Assembly: GCF_030678875.1 (NCBI RefSeq)
Contig: NZ_JAUUDS010000005.1
Coordinates: forward strand, 124,001 to 188,000
Length of the DNA stretch: 64,000 nucleotides
Direction of reading: 5' to 3'
From: Sphingomonas aurea
GTDB lineage: Bacteria > Pseudomonadota > Alphaproteobacteria > Sphingomonadales > Sphingomonadaceae
In this document: positions 53,551 through 62,112 of the stretch, piece after piece
Position numbering within the stretch: the first letter of the stretch is position 1
Layout of the letters: each line of letters opens with the position of its first letter
The notes under the pieces: generated by a model
What the model was told of the DNA's origin: nothing
Seen by the model: the letters and a program-made list of their open reading frames with translations, nothing else
Databases searched by the model: none
Position numbers and translations under genes: made by a program

Positions 53551-54800
53551 CTGTCGAAGAAGTCCTCGTTGGTCTTGGAGTTCTTCATCTTGTCGAGCAG
53601 GAACTCCATCGAGTCGATCGTGCCCATCTGCATCAGGATGCGGCGCAGGACCCACATCTTGGACAGCTTGTCCTTCTGGACCAGCAGCTCCTCCTTGCGG
53701 GTGCCCGACTTGCCGACGTCCAGCGCCGGGAAGATGCGCTTGTCGGCGACCTTGCGGTCCAGCACGATCTCGGAGTTGCCGGTGCCCTTGAACTCCTCGA
53801 AGATCACCTCGTCCATGCGGCTGCCGGTGTCGATCAGCGCGGTGGCGATGATCGATAGCGAGCCGCCCTCCTCGATGTTGCGCGCCGCGCCGAAGAAGCG
53901 CTTGGGCCGCTGGAGCGCGTTGGCATCCACACCGCCGGTCAGCACCTTGCCCGACGAGGGCACGACCGTGTTGTAGGCACGGCCCAGACGCGTGATCGAG
54001 TCGAGCAGGATGACGACGTCACGCTTGTGCTCGACCAGCCGCTTCGCCTTCTCGATCACCATCTCGGCGACCTGGACGTGACGCTGCGCCGGCTCGTCGA
54101 AGGTCGAGGAGACGACCTCGCCCTTCACACTGCGCTGCATGTCGGTGACCTCTTCGGGCCGCTCGTCGATCAGCAGCACGATCAGGAACACTTCGGGATG
54201 GTTGTCGGTGATCGCCTTGGCGATGTTCTGGAGCATCACCGTCTTGCCGACCCGCGGCGGCGCGACGATCAGCGTGCGCTGGCCCTTGCCCTGCGGGCTG
54301 ACGATATCGATCACCCGCGCCGACTTGTCCTTCTGGGTCGGATCGTGCGGGTCCAGCGTCAGCTTCTGCTCGGGATAGAGCGGGGTCAGGTTGTCGAAAT
54401 TGACCCGGTGGCGGACCATGTCGGGGTCGTCGAAATTGACCGCGGTCAGCTTGGTCAGCGCGAAATAGCGCTCACCGTCCTTGGGGCCGCGGATCTCGCC
54501 CTCGACCGTGTCGCCGGTGCGCAGGCCGTGCTTGCGGACCTGATTGGGCGAGACATAGATGTCGTCCGGGCCGGCGAGATAATTCGCCTCGGGGCTGCGC
54601 AGGAAGCCGAAGCCGTCCTGCAACACCTCGATCGTGCCCAGCCCCATGATCTGGTCGCCCTGCTCCGCCTGCTCCTTCAGGATGGCGAACAGCAGGTCTT
54701 GCTTGCGCAGCGTGGAGGCGCCCTCGACGCCCAGCTCTTCGGCCAGCTGCACCAGGTCGGCCGGGGTCTTCTTCTTCAGGTCTTTGAGATGCATGGACAT
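53538..54800 (-). CDS. rho: Transcription termination factor Rho
   Basis: 420 residues. N-terminal helical and cold-shock RNA-binding domains ([22 protein letters not shown]), P-loop [13 protein letters not shown], Walker [17 protein letters not shown], and the Q- and R-loop region with [13 protein letters not shown]. It is a hexameric RNA helicase. It is transcribed with hemE and hemJ, as in Caulobacter. A repeat fills the 274-bp gap from hemJ. Confidence 0.97.
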   Translation of the reverse strand: MSMHLKDLKKKTPADLVQLAEELGVEGASTLRKQDLLFAILKEQAEQGDQIMGLGTIEVLQDGFGFLRSPEANYLAGPDDIYVSPNQVRKHGLRTGDTVEGEIRGPKDGERYFALTKLTAVNFDDPDMVRHRVNFDNLTPLYPEQKLTLDPHDPTQKDKSARVIDIVSPQGKGQRTLIVAPPRVGKTVMLQNIAKAITDNHPEVFLIVLLIDERPEEVTDMQRSVKGEVVSSTFDEPAQRHVQVAEMVIEKAKRLVEHKRDVVILLDSITRLGRAYNTVVPSSGKVLTGGVDANALQRPKRFFGAARNIEEGGSLSIIATALIDTGSRMDEVIFEEFKGTGNSEIVLDRKVADKRIFPALDVGKSGTRKEELLVQKDKLSKMWVLRRILMQMGTIDSMEFLLDKMKNSKTNEDFFDSMNQ

Positions 54801-54949
54801 ATCCGGATGCAGGGTCGTCGGGGAGAAGCATGGGCCGGCGACTGAGATGCGCGAACGGCCAGTGCTGGAGGAAACGCGGATCGGCAGGACGCCGCTCTAC
54901 GCGAAGGCAGGAGGTAAGGGGGACTGGAGGCGGCGTCAAGCACCCTCTA

Positions 54950-55074
54950 AAATCCTCCCCTGCAAGGGGAGGGGGACCGCCGCGAAGCGGTGGTGGAGGG
55001 GTAACCCCCTCTCGATAGCGCAACACCCCTCCGTCAGCGCTGTGCGCTGCCACCTCCCCTTGCAGGGGAGGATT
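54950..55074. repeat. Palindromic repeat, family B variant, between rho and hemJ
   Basis: Arms AAATCCTCCCCTGCAAGGGG (from 54950) and CCCCTTGCAGGGGAGGATTT (to 55074) are inverted copies. Inner matched segments GGTGGAGGGG and CACCCCTCC are related to the element at 27952-28082. It stops right at the hemJ stop codon. Confidence 0.88.
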
Positions 55075-55527
55075 TCAATTCAAAGGCTTCACGAACACCA
55101 GCACCACGATCAGCGTCACCGCCAGCGCCGGTACCTCGTTCAGCATCCGGAGCGTCCGCCCGCTCAGCGTCGGCCGCCCCGCCGCCAGCTTCTTCGCATA
55201 GCCGACCGCCCAGCCATGATAGCCCGACAGGATCAGCACCAGCAGCAGCTTGGCATGGAGCCACCCTGCCCCCCAATGCTGGCCGACGGTCGCCAGCGTC
55301 AGGCCCAGCACCCAGACGACGATCATCGCCGGGGTCAGGATGATGTGCCGGATCTTGGTCTCGCGCTCGACCCACAGTGCGGCCTCTTCGCTGCGGCCCG
55401 CGGCCAGCCCCTCCTGATGGTAGACGAGGTAGCGCGGCAGCATGAACAGCCCCGCCATCCAGAAGATCACGAAGATCACATGCGCCGCGACCAGCCACAG
55501 ATAGGCCGCGCCAAGAAGTTCGATCAT
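55075..55527 (-). CDS. hemJ: Protoporphyrinogen oxidase HemJ (CopD-like)
   Basis: 150 residues, four membrane helices. Conserved histidine in WLVAAHVIFVIFWMAGLFML and RYLVYHQ; WLHAKLLLVLILSGYHGW also carries histidines. HemJ oxidises protoporphyrinogen IX in bacteria that lack HemG and HemY. It lies one base from hemE, so the two haem genes are one operon. Confidence 0.9.
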   Translation of the reverse strand: MIELLGAAYLWLVAAHVIFVIFWMAGLFMLPRYLVYHQEGLAAGRSEEAALWVERETKIRHIILTPAMIVVWVLGLTLATVGQHWGAGWLHAKLLLVLILSGYHGWAVGYAKKLAAGRPTLSGRTLRMLNEVPALAVTLIVVLVFVKPLN

Positions 55528-55528
55528 G

Positions 55529-56545
55529 CTACCCCCTTACTCGCGCGATCAGCCGCTCGACATGCGCGATCGGCGTATGCTGGTCGATGCCGTGGCCCAG
55601 GTTGAACACATGCGGCCGCTCACCCAGCGCGGCGAGGATACGGTCGATGCCCGCATCGAGTTCCTCGCCCCCCGCGATCAGTGCCAGCGGATCGAGATTG
55701 CCCTGGACCGGCATGTCCGGCGGCAGGTTCGCGTGCGCCCAGACCGGATCGACCGTCTCGTCCAGCCCCAGCGCGTCGACCCCGGTCTCGCGGGCATAGG
55801 CGGGCAGCTTGCCCCCTGCCCCCTTGGGAAAGCCGATCACGACCAGCCCGGGACGCCGCGCCTTCAGCGCCGCGACGATCGCTGCGTTGGGCGCGATCAC
55901 CCAGCGCTCGAACTGCGCCGGCGACAGCGACCCGGCCCAGCTGTCGAACAGCTGCACCGCCTCCACCCCCGCATCGGCCTGCGCGACCAGATAGTCGATG
56001 GTCATCGCCACGATCGCGTCGACGATCGCCTGGAACGCCACCGGATCGTTGTACGCGAAGCGCCGCGTCTCGCCCTGGTCCTTCGATCCCCGCCCGGCGA
56101 CCATATAGGTCGCAACCGTCCAGGGACTGCCCGCAAAGCCCAGGAAAGTGGTCGTGGAGGGCAACAACCCCGCCACCCGCCGCACGGTCGCATAGACCGG
56201 CTCCAGCCGCTCAGGGACCCGCTCCAGCGCCGCCAGCGCGTGATCGACCAGCGGCGGCTCCAGTCGCGGTCCCTCCCCTGCCCCGAAGCTCAGATCCTGC
56301 CCCAGCGCCCAGGGCACCATCAGGATGTCGGAGAACAGGATCGCCCCATCGAACCCGAAGCGCCGGATCGGCTGCAGCGTCACCTCGGCCGCGGCGTCCG
56401 GATCGGTGGCGAGCGCCAGGAAGCCGCCCTTCTCTGCCCTGAGCGCGCGATATTCGGGCAGGTAGCGCCCCGCCTGACGCATCAGCCATAACGGCGGCAC
56501 GGGCTGGGCGACGCCCTTCAGCGTGGCGAGCAGCGGCTTGTTCAC
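55529..56545 (-). CDS. hemE: Uroporphyrinogen decarboxylase
   Basis: 338 residues from a GTG start. PPLWLMRQAGRYLPEYR is the substrate-binding signature, followed by ILFSDILMVPWALGQDLSF and a C-terminal FNLGHGIDQHTPI. It removes four carboxyl groups from uroporphyrinogen III. Its position next to a DnaA-box cluster matches Caulobacter, where oriC is beside hemE; in that species a hemE promoter lies inside the origin. Confidence 0.97.
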   Translation of the reverse strand: MNKPLLATLKGVAQPVPPLWLMRQAGRYLPEYRALRAEKGGFLALATDPDAAAEVTLQPIRRFGFDGAILFSDILMVPWALGQDLSFGAGEGPRLEPPLVDHALAALERVPERLEPVYATVRRVAGLLPSTTTFLGFAGSPWTVATYMVAGRGSKDQGETRRFAYNDPVAFQAIVDAIVAMTIDYLVAQADAGVEAVQLFDSWAGSLSPAQFERWVIAPNAAIVAALKARRPGLVVIGFPKGAGGKLPAYARETGVDALGLDETVDPVWAHANLPPDMPVQGNLDPLALIAGGEELDAGIDRILAALGERPHVFNLGHGIDQHTPIAHVERLIARVRG

Positions 56546-56875
56546 GAGTTCGGTCAGCGTCCTTCTTCCTATAAAAGAAGATTCTAAAAAGGGATGATGA
56601 AGGTGTTGGCGCGTGGGTCCCGGGGCTTATTCGCCCGTGCCGGAAATGCCAACAGCTTGACCCCGCGAACCCCGCAGAAAACCGCGTGATTCGACATGGC
56701 CGTCCCCATTACCCACAGGCTGTGGATAATCTGTTCGGCTGTGGACGGCGCTGTGGATGGATGCCGGGTTTTCCACGGGTCCGGCGCCGGTTGGCGGACC
56801 GGGCCGGTTACGCTAGGTTTCATCCCCGGCTTATCCACAGATCCACGAGACCCCGCCTTTCATGGCCTCCCTTTC
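56546..56875. other. Probable chromosomal replication origin (oriC)
   Basis: This 330-bp region between divergent hemE and ppsR has no gene. It holds two perfect DnaA boxes: TGTGGATAA at 56721-56729 (minus strand) and TTATCCACA at 56831-56839 (plus). Near-matches are TTACCCACA (56709-56717), TGTGGACGG (56740-56748), TGTGGATGG (56752-56760) and TTTTCCACG (56769-56777). An A/T-rich block, CTATAAAAGAAG then ATTCTAAAAAGG (56569-56592), stands out in this GC-rich genome and could be the unwinding element. The hemE-oriC-DUF299 order is the one known for Caulobacter and Rickettsia. parABS lies 9 kb away, and gene strands change here. Confidence 0.85.
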
Positions 56876-57703
56876 ATGACCCTCACGCGGCTCCACCTCC
56901 ACCTCCTGTCGGACTCGACCGGCGAGACGCTGGAGAACATCGCCAAGGCGGCACTCGCCCAGTTCGACGACGTGGAGACAGTGCGCCATTTCTGGCCGAT
57001 GGTCCGGACCGAGGCGCATCTGGAGCGCATCTTGGCAGAGATCGCGCAGAACCCCGGGCTGGTGGTCTACACGCTGGTCAACCCGGCGACGCGGCGCATC
57101 CTCGAGACGCGCTGCGGCGCCCTTGGCCTGCCCGCCGTCGCGCCGCTCGATCCGGTCAGCGACGCGCTGTCGGCGATGCTGGGTCAGCAGGCCAAGGCGC
57201 GCCCCGGCCGCCAGCACGCGCTCGACGCCGCCTATTTCGCCCGCGTCGACGCGATCCAGTGGACCATCGCCCATGACGACGGCATCGCCTGGGAAGAATG
57301 GGAAGAGGCCGACATCGTCCTCGCCGGCGTCTCGCGCTCGTCCAAGACGCCGACCTCGATCTATCTCGCCAATCGCGGCTACAAGACGGCGAACATCCCG
57401 ATCGTGGTCGAGAGCCCCCCGCCCCCGGTCCTGTTCCGGCTCCAGCGCCCGCTGATCGTCGGGCTGACGACCAGCGCCGACCGGCTGATCCAGGTCCGCC
57501 GCAATCGCCTGCTCTCGCTCAACCAGCAGCCCGATACTCCCTATGTCGAGGAAGAGGCGGTCGCGCGCGAGATCGCCTTTGCCCGGCGGATGTTCGCCGA
57601 TCACGGCTGGCCGGTGATCGATGTCACCCGCCGCTCGATCGAGGAAACCGCGGCGGCGATCGTGTCGCTGGCCAACCAGCGTCGCGCCGAACTGCCCGCA
57701 TGA
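56876..57703 (+). CDS. ppsR: Pyruvate, phosphate/water dikinase regulatory protein (DUF299)
   Basis: 275 residues from the ATG at 56876. N-terminus LHLHLLSDSTGETLENIAKA and the P-loop-like ADIVLAGVSRSSKTPTSIYL are the DUF299 signatures. The protein is a kinase/phosphorylase that switches pyruvate-phosphate dikinase or PEP synthase on and off. The longer frame starting at 56696 crosses the DnaA boxes and is rejected. It overlaps maf by four bases. Confidence 0.93.
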   Translation: MTLTRLHLHLLSDSTGETLENIAKAALAQFDDVETVRHFWPMVRTEAHLERILAEIAQNPGLVVYTLVNPATRRILETRCGALGLPAVAPLDPVSDALSAMLGQQAKARPGRQHALDAAYFARVDAIQWTIAHDDGIAWEEWEEADIVLAGVSRSSKTPTSIYLANRGYKTANIPIVVESPPPPVLFRLQRPLIVGLTTSADRLIQVRRNRLLSLNQQPDTPYVEEEAVAREIAFARRMFADHGWPVIDVTRRSIEETAAAIVSLANQRRAELPA

Positions 57704-58293
57704 CCGATCTGGTTCTCGCCTCGCAGAGCGCCTCGCGCCGCGCCATGCTGGAGGCCGCCGGCGTGCCCTTCACCGCCGTCGCCGCGCGCGTGGACGAGGA
57801 TGCCGCCAAGGCGGCACTCGCCCATCTGACGTCACGCGACCTCGCCGATGCGCTCGCCGAGATGAAGGCGCTGAAGATCGCCAGCCAGGTGACCGGCGCA
57901 CTGGTGCTGGGATCGGACTCGCTGGTCGCGCTCGCCGACGGCACCCGCCTGGACAAGCCGGAGAGCCGCGCCGAGGCGGCCGACCATCTCGCCCGCATGA
58001 GCGGCGGCAGCCATGAACTGTGGAGCGCCGCCGTCATCGCCGAGAATGGCCGCGCCGTCTGGCGCCATGTCGAGCGCGCCCGCCTCCACGTCCGTCCGCT
58101 GTCACCGGCGTTCATCGACGCCTATCTCGACGCCGAATGGCCGGCGATCGGCGGCTGCGTCGGCTGTTTCCGGATCGAGGGCAGGGGGGTGCAACTCTTC
58201 TCACGGCTGGAGGGCAGCCACTTCACCATCCTCGGCCTGCCGCTGCTCCCCGTGCTCGGCTACCTGCGCGAGCGGGGGGTGATGATGGGGTGA
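57700..58293 (+). CDS. maf: Maf-family nucleotide pyrophosphatase
   Basis: 197 residues from the ATG at 57700. LVLASQSASRRAMLEAAGVPF, LVLGSDSLVAL and the C-terminal GGCVGCFRIEGRGVQLF fit the Maf family, which hydrolyses non-canonical NTPs such as m7GTP or dTTP/UTP. The first gene after ppsR in the operon that runs to dnaQ. A family-A repeat follows. Confidence 0.92.
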   Translation: MTDLVLASQSASRRAMLEAAGVPFTAVAARVDEDAAKAALAHLTSRDLADALAEMKALKIASQVTGALVLGSDSLVALADGTRLDKPESRAEAADHLARMSGGSHELWSAAVIAENGRAVWRHVERARLHVRPLSPAFIDAYLDAEWPAIGGCVGCFRIEGRGVQLFSRLEGSHFTILGLPLLPVLGYLRERGVMMG

Positions 58294-58318
58294 TGACGGC
58301 CGCTCTCCCGGTAGAATC

Positions 58319-58414
58319 CGTCATCCCCGCGCAGGCGGGGATCCATAGACGCTGACGTCAGCGATTCGTCTCCAGCGTCAGCGCATCTGGATCCCCGCCT
58401 GCGCGGGGATGACG
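58319..58414. repeat. Family-A palindromic repeat between maf and aroE
   Basis: Perfect 27-bp arms CGTCATCCCCGCGCAGGCGG... at 58319-58345 and the complement at 58388-58414; the 42-base loop contains a second inverted pair (GACGCTGACGT / CAGCGTCAGCG). Confidence 0.92.
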
Positions 58415-58460
58415 AAGTTGGAGGGCGGGAATGACGAAATTGAAGGAGAGGCTCGCCGTA

Positions 58461-59273
58461 ATGACCCGCCCCTATGCCGAGGTGATCGGCGATCCGATCG
58501 CCCAGTCGAAATCCCCGATCATCCACGGCTTCTGGGCCGAGGCGCTGAACCTCGACGTGGAATATCGCCGCCACCGCGTCCTGGCCGAGGAGCTTTCCGG
58601 CTATTTCGCCGCCCGCGTCGCCGACCCGGCATGGCGGGGCTGCAACATCACCGTGCCGCACAAGGTCGCCGCCCTTGATCATGTCGCCGATCCGGGCGAC
58701 GTGCGTGCCTCGATCGGTGCGATCAACACCGTGTTCCGCCAGCCCGATGGCACGCTGGCGGGCACCAACACCGATGCCGCCGGCTTCTGGACGCCGATCG
58801 CCGGGCTCGATCTGGCCGGCCGGCCGGTGACGGTGGTCGGGGCAGGGGGCGCGGCCCGGGCGATCCTCTGGGCGCTCGCCCGCGTCGGTGCCGGGCCGGT
58901 CACCATCCTCAACCGCAACGTGCTGAAGGCGGCGGCGCTGCTCGCCTCGTTCGGGCTGAAGGGGCAGGCGCTGCCGCTCGGCACCGCCGCACCCCCCGCC
59001 GCGCTGCTGGTCAACGCCAGCAGCCTGGGGATGACCGGCCAGCCGCCGCTCGATCTCGACCTGTCGGCCGTCCCCGACGATGCCGTCGTCTATGACATCG
59101 TTTATGCCCCGCTGGAGACGCCACTGCTGGCGGCGGCGCGGGCGCGCGACCTCGATACGGTCGACGGGCTGGAGATGCTGGTCGGACAGGCGGCGGTCGC
59201 GTTTGCCATCCTGTTCGGCGTCGAGCCGCCGCGTGACCGCGACGACGAACTGCGCGCGCTGCTGACCGCATGA
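58461..59273 (+). CDS. aroE: Shikimate dehydrogenase
   Basis: 270 residues from the ATG at 58461, which has AAGGAGAGG upstream; an ATG at 58431 gives ten more residues. Shikimate-binding VIGDPIAQSKSPIIHGFW, catalytic Lys in ITVPHKVAALDH and the NADP loop VVGAGGAARAILWAL. It reduces 3-dehydroshikimate in aromatic amino-acid synthesis. It is followed by coaE after ten bases. Confidence 0.95.
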   Translation: MTRPYAEVIGDPIAQSKSPIIHGFWAEALNLDVEYRRHRVLAEELSGYFAARVADPAWRGCNITVPHKVAALDHVADPGDVRASIGAINTVFRQPDGTLAGTNTDAAGFWTPIAGLDLAGRPVTVVGAGGAARAILWALARVGAGPVTILNRNVLKAAALLASFGLKGQALPLGTAAPPAALLVNASSLGMTGQPPLDLDLSAVPDDAVVYDIVYAPLETPLLAAARARDLDTVDGLEMLVGQAAVAFAILFGVEPPRDRDDELRALLTA

Positions 59274-59283
59274 TCGTGCCGCT

Positions 59284-59877
59284 ATGATCCTCTTGGGCCT
59301 GACCGGATCGATCGGCATGGGCAAGTCGACGGTCGCCGCGATGTTCGCGGACGAGGGTGTGCCGGTGTTCGACGCCGACGCCGTGGTCCACCGGTTGCAG
59401 GGTCCGGCCGGTGCGGTCGTGGCGGCGATCGAGGCGGCGTTTCCAGGCACCACCGGCCCTGCCGGGGTCGATCGCGCCGCGCTGTCGGCGGCGGTCCTGA
59501 ACGACGATTCCGCCATGAAGCGGCTGGAGGCGATCGTCCACCCGGCGGTCGCCGCCGAGCGCGCCGCCTTTCTCGACCGGCACCGGGCTGCGCCGCTGGT
59601 CGTGCTCGACATACCCCTGCTGTTCGAGACGGGCGGCGACTCGAAGGTCGATGCGGTCGCCGTCGTCTCCGCCGCGCCCGAAGTCCAGCGCGCCCGCGTG
59701 CTCGCCCGCCTGGGCATGACGCCGGCCAAATTCGACGCGATCCTCGCCCGCCAGTTGCCCGACACCGATAAGTGCGCGCGCGCCGATCACATCATCCCAA
59801 CCGACGTCCCGCTCGACGAGAGTCGCGCCGCGGTGCGCGCGGTGATCGCTTGCATGGGCGCGGACGAAGGTCGATAA
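59284..59877 (+). CDS. coaE: Dephospho-CoA kinase
   Basis: 197 residues. P-loop GLTGSIGMGKSTVAAMFAD, then VPVFDADAVVHRL, LDIPLLFETGGDSKVDAV and the lid-like RQLPDTDKCARADHII. It performs the last step of CoA synthesis. The aroE-coaE-dnaQ order is usual near the origin in Alphaproteobacteria. A large palindromic element starts three bases after its stop. Confidence 0.95.
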   Translation: MILLGLTGSIGMGKSTVAAMFADEGVPVFDADAVVHRLQGPAGAVVAAIEAAFPGTTGPAGVDRAALSAAVLNDDSAMKRLEAIVHPAVAAERAAFLDRHRAAPLVVLDIPLLFETGGDSKVDAVAVVSAAPEVQRARVLARLGMTPAKFDAILARQLPDTDKCARADHIIPTDVPLDESRAAVRAVIACMGADEGR

Positions 59878-59880
59878 CAT

Positions 59881-60188
59881 GGGGTCCAAACTCACTCAGA
59901 ACAGGGATCGTGATCGCCCGTGGAAGACCGCCGACAAGAAGCGCAGCGCAGACGCGTAGCATTCGCTACGCGCAAGCAAGCGACGCCGCTCGGCGGTCTT
60001 CCACGGGCGACCGCGCAGCGGCGGGCGGTTTCTGGTGCACAGCGGCGTCGGGGCTCCCCGCAAAGTACTACTTTGCGGGGGCCCGGCCGCGCGTCGGTCA
60101 CGATGCTTGTGCATCGCTCCCTCCTTGCTCCTGCCTGTGCACCAGAAACCGCTCCGTCACGACCCTGTTCTGAGTGAGTTTGGACCCC
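59881..60188. repeat. 308-bp nested palindromic element between coaE and dnaQ
   Basis: The outer arms are perfect over 26 bp (59881-59906 against 60163-60188) and continue six more pairs past a bulge (59908-59913 / 60157-60162). Inside are perfect stems: 18 bp (59916-59933 / 59991-60008) enclosing an 8-bp hairpin (59953-59960 / 59965-59972), and 18 bp (60025-60042 / 60135-60152) enclosing a 12-bp hairpin (60056-60067 / 60069-60080) and a 6-bp one (60101-60106 / 60111-60116). It contains no convincing gene. It may be a MITE-like element or a structured RNA. No clear target-site duplication is visible. Confidence 0.9.
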
Positions 60189-60192
60189 TGCG

Positions 60193-60888
60193 ATGCGTGA
60201 GATCGTCTTTGATACCGAGACCACCGGCTTCAAGTTCAACGAGGGTGACCGGCTGGTCGAGATCGGCTGCGTCGAGCTGGTCAACCGGGTCGAGACGGGC
60301 CGCACCTTCCACGCCTATTACCATCCCGAGCGCGACATGCCGGCGGATGCGGAGCGGGTGCACGGCCTGTCGGCGCAGTTCCTGTCGAAATTCCCGGTCT
60401 TTGCCGCCGGGGTGGACGCATTGCTCGACTTCCTCGGCGACGCGCCGCTGATCGCGCACAATGCCGGGTTCGATTTCGGCTTCCTCAATGGCGAGCTAGG
60501 CAAGCTCGGCTTTCCCGCGATCTGCCACCGCACGCGGATGATCGACACGCTCCAGATCGCGCGGTCGAAGCATCCCGGCGCCAAGCATACGCTCGACGCG
60601 CTCTGCACCCGCTTCGGCATCGACCGGTCGCACCGCGTCGTCCACGGCGCGTTGCTCGATGCGCAGCTGCTGTCGCAGGTCTATGTCGAGCTGATGGGCG
60701 GCCGGCAGATCGGGCTGGGCCTGGCTGACGAGGTGGCGGTCGTGTCCGCGGGGCCGGTCGTCGCAGCGGCGCCGCGTCCCGTCCGAAGCCCACGCCTTTT
60801 CACGGTGCCCGAGGGAGAACTTGCGGCGCATGCCGCGTTCATGAAGGGGATCGCCGATCCGATCTGGGGGGCCGTGGCGTCCGGATGA
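60193..60888 (+). CDS. dnaQ: DNA polymerase III epsilon subunit (3'-5' proofreading exonuclease)
   Basis: 231 residues. Exo I IVFDTETTGFKFNEGDRLVE, Exo II LIAHNAGFDFGFLNGEL and Exo III HGALLDAQLLSQVYVEL carry the DEDDh acids and histidine. C-terminal clamp/alpha-contact tail. The ATG lies four bases after the palindromic element, and the only bases between are TGCG, so no ordinary Shine-Dalgarno exists unless the element supplies it. It is normally in an operon with coaE. Confidence 0.95.
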   Translation: MREIVFDTETTGFKFNEGDRLVEIGCVELVNRVETGRTFHAYYHPERDMPADAERVHGLSAQFLSKFPVFAAGVDALLDFLGDAPLIAHNAGFDFGFLNGELGKLGFPAICHRTRMIDTLQIARSKHPGAKHTLDALCTRFGIDRSHRVVHGALLDAQLLSQVYVELMGGRQIGLGLADEVAVVSAGPVVAAAPRPVRSPRLFTVPEGELAAHAAFMKGIADPIWGAVASG

Positions 60889-60936
60889 CGCCGCACGGAC
60901 GGAGCCAACAGGACCGTCCCGTCCAAGGAGAATGAA

Positions 60937-61548
60937 ATGGATATCCGGGTATCAGGTCACCAGGTCGAAACGGGCGATGCGCTCAAGGCCCATGTCACGG
61001 ACCGGCTCCAGGGTATCGCCGACAAATATTTCAGTCGGGCCATCTCTGCCGAAGTCACCTTCGGCAAAGGCCCGCACGATGTCGGTTTCAAGTGCGACAT
61101 CGTCGCCCATGTCATGAAGGGGCTGGTGCTGAAGGGCCGGCACGAGGCGTATGAGGCGCATCTCGCCTTCGACGGCGCGGCCGAGAAGATCGAGAAGCAG
61201 CTGCGCCGCTATGTCCGCCGCCTGCGCGATCACAACGCCAGCGCTGCGGTCGAGCTGGCCGAAGCGAACGGCTACGACAATGCCGGTTATACCCTGTTCG
61301 CGGAATCGACCTCGGAGGAAGAGGCGGGCGATGCACCGCTGATCGTCGCGGAAACCCGCGTCGACGTGCCCGACGCCAGCGTCGGCGACGCGGTGATGAT
61401 GCTCGACCTGCGCAACACGGCGGCGCTGTTGTTCCGCAACTCGGGCACCGGCGCCTATAACATGGTCTATCGCCGCGGCGACGGCACCATCGGCTGGGTG
61501 GAGCCCCAAAGGGCCGGCGAGCGGGTCAGCGCCGGCGCCGTGAGCTGA
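60937..61548 (+). CDS. hpf: Long-form ribosome hibernation-promoting factor (HPF/RaiA family)
   Basis: 203 residues with an AAGGAG ribosome site eight bases before the ATG. N-terminal RaiA domain (IRVSGHQVETGDALKAHVTD, then GKGPHDVGFKCDIVAH). The C-terminal S30AE_C-like domain (LIVAETRVDVPDASVGDAVM, ALLFRNSGTGAYNMVYRRGD, IGWVEPQ) marks the long form that pairs ribosomes into 100S dimers. It precedes ptsN, as in other Proteobacteria. Confidence 0.93.
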   Translation: MDIRVSGHQVETGDALKAHVTDRLQGIADKYFSRAISAEVTFGKGPHDVGFKCDIVAHVMKGLVLKGRHEAYEAHLAFDGAAEKIEKQLRRYVRRLRDHNASAAVELAEANGYDNAGYTLFAESTSEEEAGDAPLIVAETRVDVPDASVGDAVMMLDLRNTAALLFRNSGTGAYNMVYRRGDGTIGWVEPQRAGERVSAGAVS

Positions 61549-61586
61549 AGGTCGCACGCTAACCCGGGACCCTTCCGGGCTTGCTA

Positions 61587-61621
61587 CCCCCGCGCCGCCT
61601 TCGGTAAGGGCCGCGCGGGGG
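61587..61621. terminator. Hairpin between hpf and ptsN
   Basis: Inverted arms CCCCGCGC (61587-61594) and GCGCGGGG (61613-61620) with inner CCGCCTTCGG / CC-rich pairs, no T-run. Possibly a partial terminator or processing hairpin in the 93-bp gap. Confidence 0.45.
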
Positions 61622-61641
61622 CTTGCCAGTTAGAGTATCGA

Positions 61642-62112
61642 ATGACCGATTTCAGCGATCTGCTGCGCCCCGACGCCGTTTTGACGGGCCTGGCGGTCGC
61701 TTCGAAGAAGGCTCTGTTCCAACAGCTTGCCACCACCGCCGCGCTGAGTGTCGAGGGGATCGATCCCGCGCTGGTCGCCGAGCGGTTGGCCGCGCGCGAG
61801 AAGCTGGGATCGACCGGGTTCGGCGGTGGCGTTGCGATTCCGCACGCCAAGCTGCCCGGCCTCGACGTGCCGGTCGGCATCTTCGCGCGGCTCGCCCAAC
61901 CCCTGTCCTACCAGGCGGTCGACGACCTGCCGGTCGACCTCGTCTTCGCGCTCCTGTCGCCCGAGCAGGCCGGGTCGGTCCATCTGAAGGCGCTGGCGCG
62001 TGTGTCGCGCCGATTGCGCGATCACGGCTTCCTTGCCAAGCTGCGGGGCGCCGGATCGCGGGACGCGCTGTTCGCGCTGTTCACCACGGCCGAGAGTCGT
62101 GATGCCGCCTGA
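61642..62112 (+). CDS. ptsN: PTS IIA-like nitrogen regulatory protein
   Basis: 156 residues. Phosphorylatable histidine in GVAIPHAKLPGLDVPVGIFA, preceded by LAAREKLGSTGFGGG, the PtsN signatures. It receives phosphate from the nitrogen PTS and controls potassium and carbon/nitrogen responses. The following thioesterase start overlaps its end by 11 bases. Confidence 0.95.
   Translation: MTDFSDLLRPDAVLTGLAVASKKALFQQLATTAALSVEGIDPALVAERLAAREKLGSTGFGGGVAIPHAKLPGLDVPVGIFARLAQPLSYQAVDDLPVDLVFALLSPEQAGSVHLKALARVSRRLRDHGFLAKLRGAGSRDALFALFTTAESRDAA

Noticed and set aside
56696..56875. N-terminal extension of ppsR
   Set aside because: It would place protein coding across the DnaA boxes, and the family N-terminus begins at 56876.
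59878..60192. Short frames in the coaE-dnaQ spacer
   Set aside because: They arise from the palindrome itself (similar translations on both strands) and have no ribosome sites.
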